Source: Murimonas intestini
GTDB taxonomy: Bacteria; Bacillota; Clostridia; Lachnospirales; Lachnospiraceae
DNA: 64,000 nucleotides
Reading direction: 5' to 3'
Assembly (NCBI GenBank): GCA_003148945.1
Contig: QGGY01000008.1
Coordinates: forward strand, 1-64,000
Shown here: positions 34,321 to 43,176 of the stretch, one piece after another
How positions within the stretch are numbered: position 1 is the stretch's first letter
Layout of the letters: every line of letters starts with the position of its first letter
Made by a program: the position numbers and the translations under genes
Notes under the pieces: generated by a model
Databases searched by the model: none
What the model saw: the letters and a program-made list of their open reading frames with translations, nothing else
What the model was told of the DNA's origin: nothing

Positions 34321-34449
34321 TGAGCTGTGCACATCTAAGATGCAGAGCATCTTAGATGTCGCGGGCGTTCGCCCTATGTCCAGGCTTAAAAGGGCGCCGG
34401 CATCTGCAAGCAGCTGCCGGTGTCCTTTTGAGCCTGGACGCACAGCTCA
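34321..34449 (+). other. Cloverleaf-forming structured element, possible RNA
   Basis: A 129-base element whose first and last 10 bases are exact complements (TGAGCTGTGC 34321-34330 with 34440-34449). Inside are three hairpins in series: arm A 34331-34359 (13-bp perfect stem, 3-base loop), arm B 34363-34374 (GGGC/GCCC with a GTTC loop) and arm C 34378-34439 (about 24 bp, closed by a small CTG/CAG hairpin). Arm C has three G-T pairs on the plus strand that would be A-C mismatches on the minus strand, which favours a plus-strand RNA. No plus-strand promoter or terminator was found, so a DNA element or part of the carA leader remains possible. Confidence 0.6.
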
Positions 34450-34610
34450 TCGATTTCGCGCAAAAAAAGAGAACGCCATCAGGAATTCAGGCTGCCTATA
34501 GCCGCAAACTCTTTACCTGTGCGCTCCCCCTTGAACTGGTGTTGTGTTGCTTGGCTGTACATTTTAATGTATAGCAGACCAGTATGACTATAGGTTCTCA
34601 AATTGAAAAG

Positions 34611-34639
34611 ATTTTACCACATACATCGACAGTTTTCAA
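34611..34639 (-). promoter_or_regulatory. Promoter of carAB
   Basis: Minus strand: TTGAAA (34634-34639), 17-base spacer, TAAAAT (34611-34616). Transcription from here would give a carA leader of about 575 bases containing the cloverleaf element and the 62-bp repeats. No PyrR-binding motif was recognised. Confidence 0.7.
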
Positions 34640-34672
34640 CTGTTTTTTTAGTGAATGCCGGAAAAGATATCT

Positions 34673-35221
34673 TCAGCTTATTTTAATGACCTCTCCGAAC
34701 GGGAAGGACAGGGCGTTCCAGGCGGCTTTTTTTATCTCTTTTTTATGTATGGTAAAATACAGCATTTTTAAAAACTGGTTGTGTGAACAGATCAGGATAT
34801 TGCTTTTTTCTTTTATATCCTCCTTGTCCAGACCTGTTCTTCTGAGAAAGGAGGATGCTCGCTCCCTTAGCTCTTCAAATGATTCTCCGCCCGGAGGGGC
34901 GGCGAATACATCAAGCCTGCTGCCTGTAAATTTATCAGGATATAAAGAAATCATCTCCTGCCTTGGCCTGCCCTCCATGTCTCCCAGATCACGCTCCAGC
35001 AATTCAATAGTATATTCAACTTCCCCGGCTTTATTCGTTTCCAGGAATTTTTCCAGTGTCTGCCTGCATCTTAGAGCTTCTGAGCAATATACCTTGTCTA
35101 TCTGTACACCGCACTCCACTTGTCTGGCTTCTGATACAGGCAGCCGGATACTTCTTCCGTTTAACACATCTTTCATATTATTATCTGTCCTGAAGTGCCT
35201 CAGGGCATATATCTCTGTCAT
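34673..35221 (-). CDS. Histidine phosphatase family protein
   Basis: A 182-residue member of the phosphoglycerate mutase-like superfamily. The catalytic histidine is in 'YALRHFRTDNN' (His9; the usual RHG is RHF here). The family motif 'SEALRCRQTLEKFL' and acid region 'ERDLGDMEGR' follow, and the second histidine is in 'LICSHNQFLKML' (HN rather than HG). The substituted glycines suggest a specialised substrate. It starts 10 bases after the RtcB-like gene, so the two are almost certainly co-transcribed. Alternatives are a sugar-phosphate or alpha-ribazole phosphatase; an RNA or nucleotide end is a guess based only on its neighbour. Confidence 0.82.
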   Translation of the reverse strand: MTEIYALRHFRTDNNMKDVLNGRSIRLPVSEARQVECGVQIDKVYCSEALRCRQTLEKFLETNKAGEVEYTIELLERDLGDMEGRPRQEMISLYPDKFTGSRLDVFAAPPGGESFEELRERASSFLRRTGLDKEDIKEKSNILICSHNQFLKMLYFTIHKKEIKKAAWNALSFPFGEVIKIS

Positions 35222-35231
35222 TTTTTCCGCC

Positions 35232-36470
35232 TCACCTTCCCCTGCTGCCTGAGTACTCGAATACTGGAGTCAGGGTCAGTTTTATTTCTCCGCGTACCAT
35301 TCTGGACCCTATCCGCAGAAATTCTTCTCCATCCCCAAACTGCCTGAGCTGTTTCTCCGGGCAGGTTATCCGGGCTTTGGAATCGATGCGGATCTTCTTC
35401 ACTCCCTCACCCACACCCAGAAGCAGATTTTCTCCGTCTGTGCCTACTGATCTTATTCTCTCTATCTTTTGCCCCCAGCCATGAGGGACGAGACACACCT
35501 TCCCTTTCCTTCCGCCAAGATCTGCCTGCCAGTTGTCTTTTCCTGTCTCAAATATGTATACTGGTTTTCCCGGCGCTGAGAACAGAGGTACCTGTGTTCC
35601 GGGAGGTTCAGCAAATGTCCCAATTGCGACAGAGCTGTCGGTAGGCATATAATAGTGATGTTTCACCCACTCCTGACCTCCTTCGCCGGAAATACTCCTG
35701 CCGTTGTCTATTTTATCCGCCAGCCACCTGTGTATCTTCTCATTATACTCCTCAAAATGGTGGGCCATAGTAATAAAATATCTGGCATCATCACCCGTCA
35801 GATATCTGATATACCGGCCGTTTTTTCCATTGAGTTTTTCTAATCTGTCCGCATACCAGTTTCCCTCTGCCGGATAAAGCCCCATATATGATTTTTTCAG
35901 GTCATTTGCCGATGAATGGAGGACAAGATAATACTCATCCCCTGTCTGGCTGCTCTCATTCCTTCCTATCATCAGGAAATGATTGCCTGAAGTAAAGCTG
36001 AACGAATATCCCTTTTCCTCATATGCATCTCTGAATATCTGTTCCAGGGATCTGTTTAATTCTTCCGGCCTCTTCAGGCGCCCCGGATCAAACTCTTTAA
36101 GCCTGAAGACGCTGCTGGTACACACATTAACAGTAGCATCCACAGGCACAACTGGGACCTCACACTTCCACGCAAGGAGCATCCCTGTTGCAAATCCTCC
36201 CGCAAGGCGGCATACATTATTTGGAAATCCCAGGTCTAATGAAGGAAATACCCTGCAGCCGCTGCATTCACTGCTGTCATATTTCTTTATTGCTTCATTA
36301 AACATTCTTCCTGTCTCCTGCAGATATGGCAGAAGCACCTTTTGTGACGCATCATTCTGGCCCCTCAGCAGATTATCTGCATCAAAAAGGTCTTCATAAT
36401 GTAAAACAGTACTGCCCGGAATAAATGGAACTGACCGGGCGCCTGGATCAGACATACTGGCTGTTTTCAT
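35232..36470 (-). CDS. Divergent RtcB-like (RNA ligase fold) protein
   Basis: A 412-residue protein whose ordered motifs match RtcB, the GTP-dependent RNA ligase that joins 3'-phosphate (or cyclic phosphate) to 5'-OH ends. Candidate metal and GMP-binding residues, in family order, are Cys117 ('DATVNVCTSS'), His164 ('SGNHFLMIG'), His185 ('LVLHSSAND'), His271/272 ('WVKHHYYM') and His330 in 'PHGWGQKIER', which resembles the HGAGRxxSR motif of the guanylylated histidine. Spacings are compressed relative to the usual 480-residue enzyme and the DxNCG motif is not conserved, so it is a distant branch. The assignment is by motif order only. It precedes a histidine phosphatase gene. Confidence 0.62.
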   Translation of the reverse strand: MKTASMSDPGARSVPFIPGSTVLHYEDLFDADNLLRGQNDASQKVLLPYLQETGRMFNEAIKKYDSSECSGCRVFPSLDLGFPNNVCRLAGGFATGMLLAWKCEVPVVPVDATVNVCTSSVFRLKEFDPGRLKRPEELNRSLEQIFRDAYEEKGYSFSFTSGNHFLMIGRNESSQTGDEYYLVLHSSANDLKKSYMGLYPAEGNWYADRLEKLNGKNGRYIRYLTGDDARYFITMAHHFEEYNEKIHRWLADKIDNGRSISGEGGQEWVKHHYYMPTDSSVAIGTFAEPPGTQVPLFSAPGKPVYIFETGKDNWQADLGGRKGKVCLVPHGWGQKIERIRSVGTDGENLLLGVGEGVKKIRIDSKARITCPEKQLRQFGDGEEFLRIGSRMVRGEIKLTLTPVFEYSGSRGR

Positions 36471-36501
36471 CTAAATAACTCCCTCTCTGATATTTTCCCC
36501 T

Positions 36502-36534
36502 AAAAAAGGAGAGCCAGTGCTAAAAAGCACTGGC
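36502..36534 (-). terminator. Terminator-like hairpin just before the RtcB-like gene
   Basis: Minus strand: perfect 9-bp stem GCCAGTGCT / AGCACTGGC, 4-base loop, then TCTCCTTTTTT. It ends only about 32 bases before the RtcB-like start codon, leaving little room for a promoter, so it may act as an attenuator for that gene. Confidence 0.75.
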
Positions 36535-36550
36535 AGTATGAAAAAGAAAA

Positions 36551-36682
36551 GTAACTATTCAGCAGGTCTGTGCATTTACTGCACAGACCGTAAGAAACTG
36601 AATCAAGGGTACAAAAATCCTATCGCCGCAAGCGATTTTAAATGGATTTTTGCATGTAACTGTGAAGGTACTGAACAGTTAC
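36551..36682. mobile_element. 132-bp MITE with 8-bp target duplication
   Basis: Ends are GTAACTATTCAG (36551-36562) and its near-complement CTGAACAGTTAC (36671-36682), 11 of 12 bases paired. It is flanked on both sides by AAAGAAAA (36543-36550 and 36683-36690), an 8-bp target duplication. Inside is a 10-bp perfect hairpin (GGTCTGTGCA / TGCACAGACC). It encodes nothing credible. End sequence and duplication length relate it to the element at 45469-45610. Confidence 0.85.
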
Positions 36683-36907
36683 AAAGAAAATTTTATAGCA
36701 ACAAGTTTCTTGGCTATGTTCAATTATCACTATAAGACACAGATATGAGATTTTCATGACTATTTCTTAAAATGTTTGTGAATAAAATATGACTTAATGT
36801 ATGTACCATATCAGAAAATCTTGTTCAAAGGACAGATATTCACAACCGTTGAATATTCACATACGGCAGCTGCCGGGGGATACAGCGCCGCTGCCTCCCC
36901 TCAGGCT
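36683..36907. other. Intergenic region between MITE and small protein gene
   Basis: AT-rich sequence without a supported gene. A TATAAA-type -10 reading on the minus strand (about 36698-36703) lies just before the MITE. If it is the promoter of the RtcB-like gene, the MITE has inserted into its leader. Confidence 0.4.
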
Positions 36908-37135
36908 TTATCCCTTCATGGGATTTCCCGCTGGATTTTCCTCTGTGCTCACACCAGCTGTCCTGCCGATATTCTCTACATAGCTGCGCATCTCACTTTT
37001 GCTGTTTACATTCCTGGCCCCGTCCACCAGCTGGTCCTGCTGGCTTTTTGGCAGGCCTGCGAAATAATTCAGCACATCAGAATGTTCAGCCAGTTCCATT
37101 GTAAAGCCAATGGGAAGCTCCTGATTATCTATCAT
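36908..37135 (-). CDS. Small conserved clostridial protein of unknown function
   Basis: A 75-residue soluble protein starting 'MIDNQELPIGFTMELAEHSD' and continuing 'LNYFAGLPKSQQDQLVDGAR' with a charged C-terminus. I recall this sequence type as a frequent uncharacterised protein in clostridia, but no function is known to me. The start at 37135 has GAGGTG 6 bases upstream; the longer frame has no better site. Confidence 0.7.
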   Translation of the reverse strand: MIDNQELPIGFTMELAEHSDVLNYFAGLPKSQQDQLVDGARNVNSKSEMRSYVENIGRTAGVSTEENPAGNPMKG

Positions 37136-37176
37136 TTTCATCACCTCAGCATCAGTTTTTCCCACTTGGATATATC

Positions 37177-37290
37177 TTATACATTGTCCTGTGAAATCTG
37201 CGCTCCGATCAAAGTCAGGATCTTCAACATATTATAAAGGAAATGCGGATTGATCTGCGTCTTTTCCATCGTTTCCTTCCGTATATTCAT
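37177..37290 (-). pseudogene. Remnant of a YesM-type sensor histidine kinase
   Basis: A 37-codon frame reading 'MEKTQINPHFLYNMLKILT' and then 'LIGAQISQDNV'. The first part is the phospho-acceptor box of YesM-like kinases; the second is the extreme C-terminus of the same kind of kinase ('VLIGAQISQ' in the intact gene at 40451-42238). An internal deletion has fused the H-box to the tail and removed the ATPase domain. It is therefore a decayed relative of the nearby kinase. Confidence 0.75.
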
Positions 37291-37303
37291 AATAACATTT
37301 CTG

Positions 37304-38266
37304 TTATTTAAATATGCTGAGGACGGCTTTTTTATAAGCGGCCGCCAATTTTGTTAATGCATCCTGGCTCTTATCCGCCTTAGCATTTGCCTGATCAAAT
37401 GCATGAAAGCAACCTTCATATTCATAAAATTCAACCTCAATTCCAGTGGCTCTCAAATTTTCCATATAGCATACTGTTTCATCATGAAACGGGTCAAGCG
37501 AGCCTACAACAGAAAATGCAGGAGGCAGGTTCTTATAATTCATTTCCCTGGCTGGTGCTGCGTAAACGGAAACGTCATCTTTTCCATACATATTATCCAA
37601 GTATAGCCTCCATGCTAATCGGTTCGCGTGTTCATTCCACATAGGAGCATCGTTATTTATCATAGATCCACTGGTCATCCTGTCGTCAAGCATAGGGTAT
37701 AATGGCATTTGAAACGCAATCCCCACCTCTCCTTTATCACGGGCATACAGAGAAACGGCAACCGCCAGTCCTCCGCCTGCACTGTCTCCACCGACAAAAA
37801 ACTGATTATTATATATCCCCAAATCATCCGCATGTTCTTTCATCCACAGAAGCGCGGCATAGCAATCTTCAAGCGCGGCAGGATAAGGCTTTTCCCCTGA
37901 TAAAGTATAATCCGGTGATACTACAATACCCTCTGAAGCCAATATCAATCTCTCGGCATAGGGTATTGCCATTGTTGCACTGCCAAGCGCATAACCTCCG
38001 CCATGCAGCCAAAGAATACCCGGCAACTTTCCGCCGCCTGTTTTCTTTTTGGGTGAATACACACAAAGACGAAGCTTTCTGGAGTCCTCCCTTTCAATAA
38101 AATATACATCATTATTCAGTTTCAGGCTCTTTTTATTTCCTAAAACTTTTTGTAAAAAACGTCCCATTGTGACCAATGCCTTCTCATCCTTATAACGCAA
38201 AAATACTTTCATAAAACGCCCGTTTCTTCTATATTGTCTGTCAATCATATCCATGGAAACCTTCAT
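37304..38266 (-). CDS. Alpha/beta hydrolase (HSL-type esterase)
   Basis: A 320-residue carboxylesterase of the hormone-sensitive-lipase group. The oxyanion-hole motif 'LWLHGGGYALGS' and nucleophile serine in 'VGGDSAGGGLAV' are clear; the acid is in 'VGSLDPFHDE' and the histidine in 'GCFHAFDQA'. No signal peptide; cytoplasmic. It acts on short acyl esters, for example acetylated sugars, though this is inference. A consensus AAGGAG lies before the ATG. Confidence 0.9.
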   Translation of the reverse strand: MKVSMDMIDRQYRRNGRFMKVFLRYKDEKALVTMGRFLQKVLGNKKSLKLNNDVYFIEREDSRKLRLCVYSPKKKTGGGKLPGILWLHGGGYALGSATMAIPYAERLILASEGIVVSPDYTLSGEKPYPAALEDCYAALLWMKEHADDLGIYNNQFFVGGDSAGGGLAVAVSLYARDKGEVGIAFQMPLYPMLDDRMTSGSMINNDAPMWNEHANRLAWRLYLDNMYGKDDVSVYAAPAREMNYKNLPPAFSVVGSLDPFHDETVCYMENLRATGIEVEFYEYEGCFHAFDQANAKADKSQDALTKLAAAYKKAVLSIFK

Positions 38267-38641
38267 AACTATACTCCTTGTTTAATCTGTTATCACCTAA
38301 GTATGAACGACTATTATTTCAGTTTTGCATCGTCCTCCACACCAGATATCTTTATCTTATAATTTTCTACATATAATCCATATTACCATCTGAGTATATC
38401 AGATAAATGTTTAAGAATTGTTTATATTATCATATAAATAAATTTTTTATAACAGTTATCTTGAAATTTCTTTACCGCTCCCAGAATCACCCATAAACGT
38501 GCTACACACGGGTTTATAAAATAAGCCGTCATGGCAAATAACTTTTCTTTGTATTATTATATCTGTTTATTTCTTATTTGACAAACCACTCCCAACCCTG
38601 TACGATATTAAGGACAAATGAAAGGTTACTGTTCACTCCGC
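38267..38641. other. Intergenic region with repeat-borne promoter and MITE fragment
   Basis: No gene recognised. From 38577 it carries a 47-bp repeat with a consensus plus-strand promoter (see 38578-38606), then a MITE left end (GTTACTGTTCAC, 38625-38636) immediately interrupted by the IS element. Confidence 0.6.
38578..38606 (+). promoter_or_regulatory. Promoter carried by a 47-bp repeat, copy 1
   Basis: Plus strand: TTGACA (38578-38583), 17-base spacer, TACGAT (38601-38606). The surrounding block 38578-38624 is repeated with a single mismatch at 48747-48793, upstream of the sulfatase maturase. Here it points into the IS element, where no plus-strand gene exists. Confidence 0.7.
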
Positions 38642-40331
38642 AATGTCATTTAGATAACAATACAAACAGTTTTATTTTCACCCTACTGTGGAAGGTGGGT
38701 TATGCTTTCAATCCCATTTTAGGGAGATCATCATTGTTAACAGATTTTTTGGGTACTACAAATAAGCAGATTTACATCTGCTTCAAAAAAGGGTATGATA
38801 GGGAGGATGGATCTGTTTATGCAGCCCGGTATATAAAATATCGTGTTTTCCTGAAATGAGCTGTTTTTAGCCTTGGGTATTGGCGTTCATCCCGGATCGG
38901 GATCAGCTCTTTTTTTAGCAGAGACATCACATCTATGGAATCTTTCTCTGTGGTCAGACGGAGAAAGATTCTGCAAATATGTGCGGCTGCTGTAAACTTT
39001 ATTTTATATGCATGCTTCGTCTCTTTCTTCTCTATGACCGTGTGGTTGATCATGATCTCCGTGATATTATACGCTAATAGTTTTGCCCATATCTCCTGTT
39101 GGATGTATTCCGGTTTATAAGCGTGAAAGTTACTCAATCTAATCGTATATTTTAATTTTCGGAAGGAGGTCTCGATCCCCCATCTGGAGCCGTAGATCTG
39201 CTTAATGCGTTCTGCCGGAAATTCCTCCCTGGGAAGATTCGTGACGATACATTCACAGGAACCATCCTGCAGCGGAAAACGCACGATCCGGAAGGATAAT
39301 TCATAAGTATCCATGGAACCATAGGTTATAAAAGCAAAGGAAATAGCTTTATCAATAAAACGTTTTTAACCCTGTGCCGCAGCCAGCTTCTTTGAACGGC
39401 TGCGTACCAGGGTAACCGTGACTGTCATGTCAAAGGCTTCCTCGCCGGGGAGATCAAAATTCCCGACGAGCCCTTTGGAATGGATATCTTTGGTGCGGAA
39501 CCGAAAGTACTCACCTGATTGGATGACATAGGCCATGTTATTGTAAGAGCAGTATCCCCGGTCTCCAATATAGATATTTTTAGTGCCGGGAAGGCTCTCC
39601 TGCCTGTCTACCATATCGCAGAAAGCACGGAACTCATCTTTATCATGTACAGGCTGCAGGATGGCATCAGCGTAAGTATGGCGTTGTAGATCATAAAGAG
39701 CATTTAAATGCATGTTATAAAAGCCCTTTTTAGAATGGCCTTCTGACACATAATAAGCGTCTGAGGCAAAGGAATGCTTACTAAAGAAAGCAAAGGTAGA
39801 ACCATCAGCCGCCAGAAAGCGGTATTTTGTGGGAGGTTCCAAAGGAAGGGCCAGAGAATTAAACTGTTTAAAAACAGCCTGGAGGGCCTCAGGCTTGAGC
39901 TTGGAGCGCTGCTGGTTGAAAGCCGAAACAGAAGGGCAGGAATCCTGTAAATGCCAAAAATCCAAAAGCTCGTTACCGGTGCAGGAAGAACCTTGAGAAA
40001 CAAGAAAGGAAATGAACAGATCGGGAGGGAGCTTTTTGTTACGTGTAAAGTCCCTGCCGGGATGGACAGCGTAGTCCGAAATGTTGCGTGTAACACAAGA
40101 GACAGCGGATTGAAAAAGTGACTTAATTTTATGATGAAACATAATAGATACCTCCATGAGTTAGAAAATATAGTTCTAAATCATGGGCCGCTCTCGTTAC
40201 CGAAAAACAATCGTTAACGAGAGCGGCCGCACATTTGAGGTGATATGTCAATAGTTAAATTTAAAAAAATGGTTAGACCCCTATATTTTGGAATCTAACC
40301 ATATATCTTGAAAGCTTATCTAAATGACATT
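38642..40331. mobile_element. IS4-type insertion sequence, 1690 bp
   Basis: Bounded by perfect 16-bp inverted repeats AATGTCATTTAGATAA (38642-38657) and its complement (40316-40331). It contains one transposase gene on the minus strand with an internal stop. It is inserted in a MITE. The flanking GTTCACTCCGC and GTTCACACGCC are similar but not identical, so the target duplication is unclear. Confidence 0.88.
38817..40142 (-). pseudogene. IS4 family transposase interrupted by an in-frame stop
   Basis: A DDE transposase of about 441 codons. The N-terminal part (39366-40142) includes the first aspartate ('LAADGSTFAF') and second ('IYIGDRGYCSYNN'). The C-terminal part (38817-39365) has the IS4 signature 'YGSRWGIETSFRKLK' (Y-x2-R-x3-E-x6-K). 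Both are in one frame, separated only by a TAA at 39366-39368 after 'KKLAAAQG'; reading continues 'KRFIDKAISFAFITYG'. A single-base TTA-to-TAA change would explain it. The element is probably inactive unless read-through occurs. Start at 40142 follows GGAGGT. Confidence 0.85.
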
Positions 40332-40450
40332 GGTTCACACGCCACCATTCCGCGAGGTGTTTTCGTGCGTATTTTGCACGAAAATCCCGAGTTTTGCAGC
40401 GCAAAACGGCGAATTTTGCCGTTTCTGTGCATCGCGGAGCGTGTTAATGG

Positions 40451-42238
40451 TCACGGAGTGAACAGTAACTGTGAAATCTGCGCTCCTATCAATACCTCAG
40501 CTCCTTTTTGAAGGTCCGTGATTTTAAAGACCAGCTGTTCCCCATAGATAAGATACAGCCTGGCATATGTATTTACAAGTCCAAGTCCGCCAATCTCAGC
40601 CTCCAGATTATTTCTGTTCCTGGTGAGCTGGTATCTGATCTTCCCGATCTTCTGCTCCGTCCTGCGAATAATATCCTCCCCGAATCCTGCGCCGCCGTCC
40701 CTCACCAGCAGGTACCAGAAACCATTTTCCTGCCATCCCTTCACTTCTATTTTCATTATCTCCGCTGTATTTTCATATCCGTGAGTGACAGCATTTTCTA
40801 CAAACTGCTGCAGGATTATCTTTGGTATGATCACTTTCATAATATTTTTTTCCACATCTATAGTATACTCCAGCTTATGTTCATATCTGCATTTAAGCAG
40901 AAAAAAATATTGCCTGAGATAGGCAAGCTCATCCTCCACAGAAGCATACCTTTCCTTTGTATTCAGGGAATACCTCAGCATGGAAGCCAGACTGCCGCAA
41001 ATTTCACAAGTCATGTCATCTTCATTCTCCACACCTCTGTCACCCAGGATATTCAGCACATTATAAAGAAAATGGGGATTGATCTGAGTCTGGAGCAGAT
41101 CAAACTGTGCCTGCAGCTGCAGAAGTGACAGCCGCTTCTCCCGCACCATAGATTCATTCAGCCTGGCGATCAGATTCTGGTACGCCTGATTAACTGCCAT
41201 AATCTCATCGGTGACATCATCGCTCACCAGCTCGGCTGCAAGATTGTCTATCTGTGTCTTTTCCATTGTCTCCTTCAGCTGTATCAGCGGCCTTGTAAGC
41301 CTGTTGGACAAAATTACAATGATAAAGATGGCTGCCAGAAAGAAACATCCTGACACAAGGACTGTGACCGGCAGGATAGCAGGCAGGCTTTCTGTAATCT
41401 TCACTTTTTCTTCCACAACAAGTATCGTCAGGCCGTTTTCGTCCGATGTATAGTCAAAAATCACTTCCTTTTTCCCCGTCCCGGGATTAACAGCTTCCTG
41501 TATTCCGTTCTCTGCCGAGTCTCTTGCTGCCGAATAAAATTCCCGGGAAATATCTTTCCTGCTGGAATAAAACAGATCACTTCCGTGGAATACAACCACA
41601 TCCATTCCCTGCTTTTCTGCCTTAAAAAGCTCCTCCAGATCATCGTCCTTTTTCTGGATTTCAAGAAATCCCAGACGCGGTCCCTGTATCTCTTTTACAA
41701 GCGAAAAAACATGAGGATTCTGCTTTAACCCCCAGTAATCCTCATGATCCGGAATCAGTACAGGCTTTCCCCTGGTCCCCTCTATATACCTAAGCCAGGG
41801 GTAGTCCTCAATGGCCCTCCCGCTGTCAACCAGCATGCTGCCATCATCGTTGCTGGCAATAATATCTCCCGCCTGATTAAAATAGATCACCCTGTAAAAC
41901 CTGTTTATGATGTAGTCTGTATTTAATTTTGAGCGCACAATATTTCTGGCTTCTTCCCTGTAGCTAAGCCTTCCGCCATCACCTGCAGCAGTATTCGAAA
42001 GCGTATTGATCGCCCCCAGCACTTCCATATCTGAAAGGAAATAACTCATGACATCTTCCATAGACTGAAGCGTAAAATCTGCATTCTGTATCATATGGCG
42101 TGCCAGGATCTCCATATTCATGTATTCATTATACTTGTACTGTTTCATGCTGTAGCCCTGATATCCTATACCCACCACCACTGAAACTGCCAGCATAAAA
42201 GCTGTATAGGTAATAATAAGCTTTCTCCTGAATTTCAT
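40451..42238 (-). CDS. YesM-type sensor histidine kinase
   Basis: A 595-residue membrane kinase: helix 1 ('LIITYTAFMLAVSVVVGIGY'), extracellular sensor of about 250 residues, helix 2 ('VTVLVSGCFFLAAIFIIVIL', near 290), HAMP, the H-box 'QTQINPHFLYNVLNILGDRG' and the ATPase motifs 'QQFVENAVTHGYE' and 'GLGLVNTYARLY'. It should phosphorylate the AraC-type response regulator encoded at 47065-48564. Its final codons ('LLFTP') come from the right end of a MITE, so the natural C-terminus has been replaced; the catalytic part is intact. It is last in the sulfatase/importer operon. Confidence 0.93.
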   Translation of the reverse strand: MKFRRKLIITYTAFMLAVSVVVGIGYQGYSMKQYKYNEYMNMEILARHMIQNADFTLQSMEDVMSYFLSDMEVLGAINTLSNTAAGDGGRLSYREEARNIVRSKLNTDYIINRFYRVIYFNQAGDIIASNDDGSMLVDSGRAIEDYPWLRYIEGTRGKPVLIPDHEDYWGLKQNPHVFSLVKEIQGPRLGFLEIQKKDDDLEELFKAEKQGMDVVVFHGSDLFYSSRKDISREFYSAARDSAENGIQEAVNPGTGKKEVIFDYTSDENGLTILVVEEKVKITESLPAILPVTVLVSGCFFLAAIFIIVILSNRLTRPLIQLKETMEKTQIDNLAAELVSDDVTDEIMAVNQAYQNLIARLNESMVREKRLSLLQLQAQFDLLQTQINPHFLYNVLNILGDRGVENEDDMTCEICGSLASMLRYSLNTKERYASVEDELAYLRQYFFLLKCRYEHKLEYTIDVEKNIMKVIIPKIILQQFVENAVTHGYENTAEIMKIEVKGWQENGFWYLLVRDGGAGFGEDIIRRTEQKIGKIRYQLTRNRNNLEAEIGGLGLVNTYARLYLIYGEQLVFKITDLQKGAEVLIGAQISQLLFTP

Positions 42239-42345
42239 TACTGCTGCCTTCCCCCTTTTTCATTTATCCACAATGTCTGCATTACATTTCAGCTCACGGC
42301 CCGGTGATCATCCGCCATCCGTCCGGGCCGCCTCTGGTTCTTGCT

Positions 42346-43176
42346 TCAGCCTTTGACAGCCCCGGCAACCATCCCATCCACTATTTTTTTATTGAAAATG
42401 ATAAACAGTATAAGCATGGGAACCGTGATCGTCATCACATCCGCAAAAAGCAGGTTATAGGAGCTGGAATACTGCCCCATAAAATTATACAGGGTCAGCT
42501 GTACAGTTGCATTTTTGCTGCCCGGCATGAAATAGAGCGGATTCATAAAATCATTAAATATAGTGACAGAATTCAGTATGACCACTGTAGATGTCACAGG
42601 CTTCAGGAGGGGAAAGATCACCTGCCTGAACAGTGAAAAGGGCGAACAGCCGTCAATCACCCCCGCTTCCTCCAGCTCTGTGGGGATAGATCCCATAAAG
42701 CCTCTGAAAAGCATGATCGTGAACGGTGTCTGCAGGGCCACCTCTATGAGGATGATCCCAGCAAGCGTCTTATAGATATGTATCCCCTTCATGATCCAGA
42801 TAGTCGGCAGAATAGCCGGAGGGATCATCAGGCCTGTCATGATCATCACATTTACTGCCCTGGTCAGTCTGTCCTTTCTCCTCTGGAGCACATACCCGGA
42901 CATTGATGAAAAAGAGATCAGCAGTATAATGGCGCCCAGTGTTATAAGAAAACTGTTCTTAAAAGCCGTCAGTATAATATGGTTATTTGCCTCAAATACT
43001 GCCTTATAATTCCCCCATTCCCAGACTGAGGGAAGCGACAGGTCCAGAAGGTTTGCTTCCCTTCTTCCCTTCAGCGAATTTAAGAAAATGAAAAGAAACG
43101 GAATAATAAATATGATTCCTGCCGCCAGCATTCCAACAATATCCCCCAGCAGGCAGAGACGTTTTCTGTTTTTCAT
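42346..43176 (-). CDS. Carbohydrate ABC transporter permease (MalG/MsmG type)
   Basis: A 276-residue CUT1 permease with six predicted helices, the EAA-type loop 'ELEEAGVIDGCSPFSLFRQV' and the characteristic end 'KKIVDGMVAGAVKG'. Abuts the partner permease gene directly. Confidence 0.93.
   Translation of the reverse strand: MKNRKRLCLLGDIVGMLAAGIIFIIPFLFIFLNSLKGRREANLLDLSLPSVWEWGNYKAVFEANNHIILTAFKNSFLITLGAIILLISFSSMSGYVLQRRKDRLTRAVNVMIMTGLMIPPAILPTIWIMKGIHIYKTLAGIILIEVALQTPFTIMLFRGFMGSIPTELEEAGVIDGCSPFSLFRQVIFPLLKPVTSTVVILNSVTIFNDFMNPLYFMPGSKNATVQLTLYNFMGQYSSSYNLLFADVMTITVPMLILFIIFNKKIVDGMVAGAVKG

Larger units (their letters stand above)
38625..40469. mobile_element. MITE split by an IS insertion
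   Basis: A MITE of the 45469-45610 type: left end GTTACTGTTCAC (38625-38636), body 40332-40442 and right end (40443-40469), separated by the IS at 38642-40331. The sequences flanking its two outer ends (AATGAAAG and TGTGAAAT) do not match, so a rearrangement followed insertion. The right end supplies the last codons of the histidine kinase. Confidence 0.7.

Noticed and set aside
34030-34443. N-terminal extension of carA of about 138 codons
   Set aside because: It crosses the 62-bp repeats in shifting registers, is unlike CarA, and a normal start exists at 34029.
36517-36735. 72-codon plus-strand frame with a CxxC-like motif
   Set aside because: It begins inside a terminator hairpin and is contained almost entirely in a MITE with target duplications.
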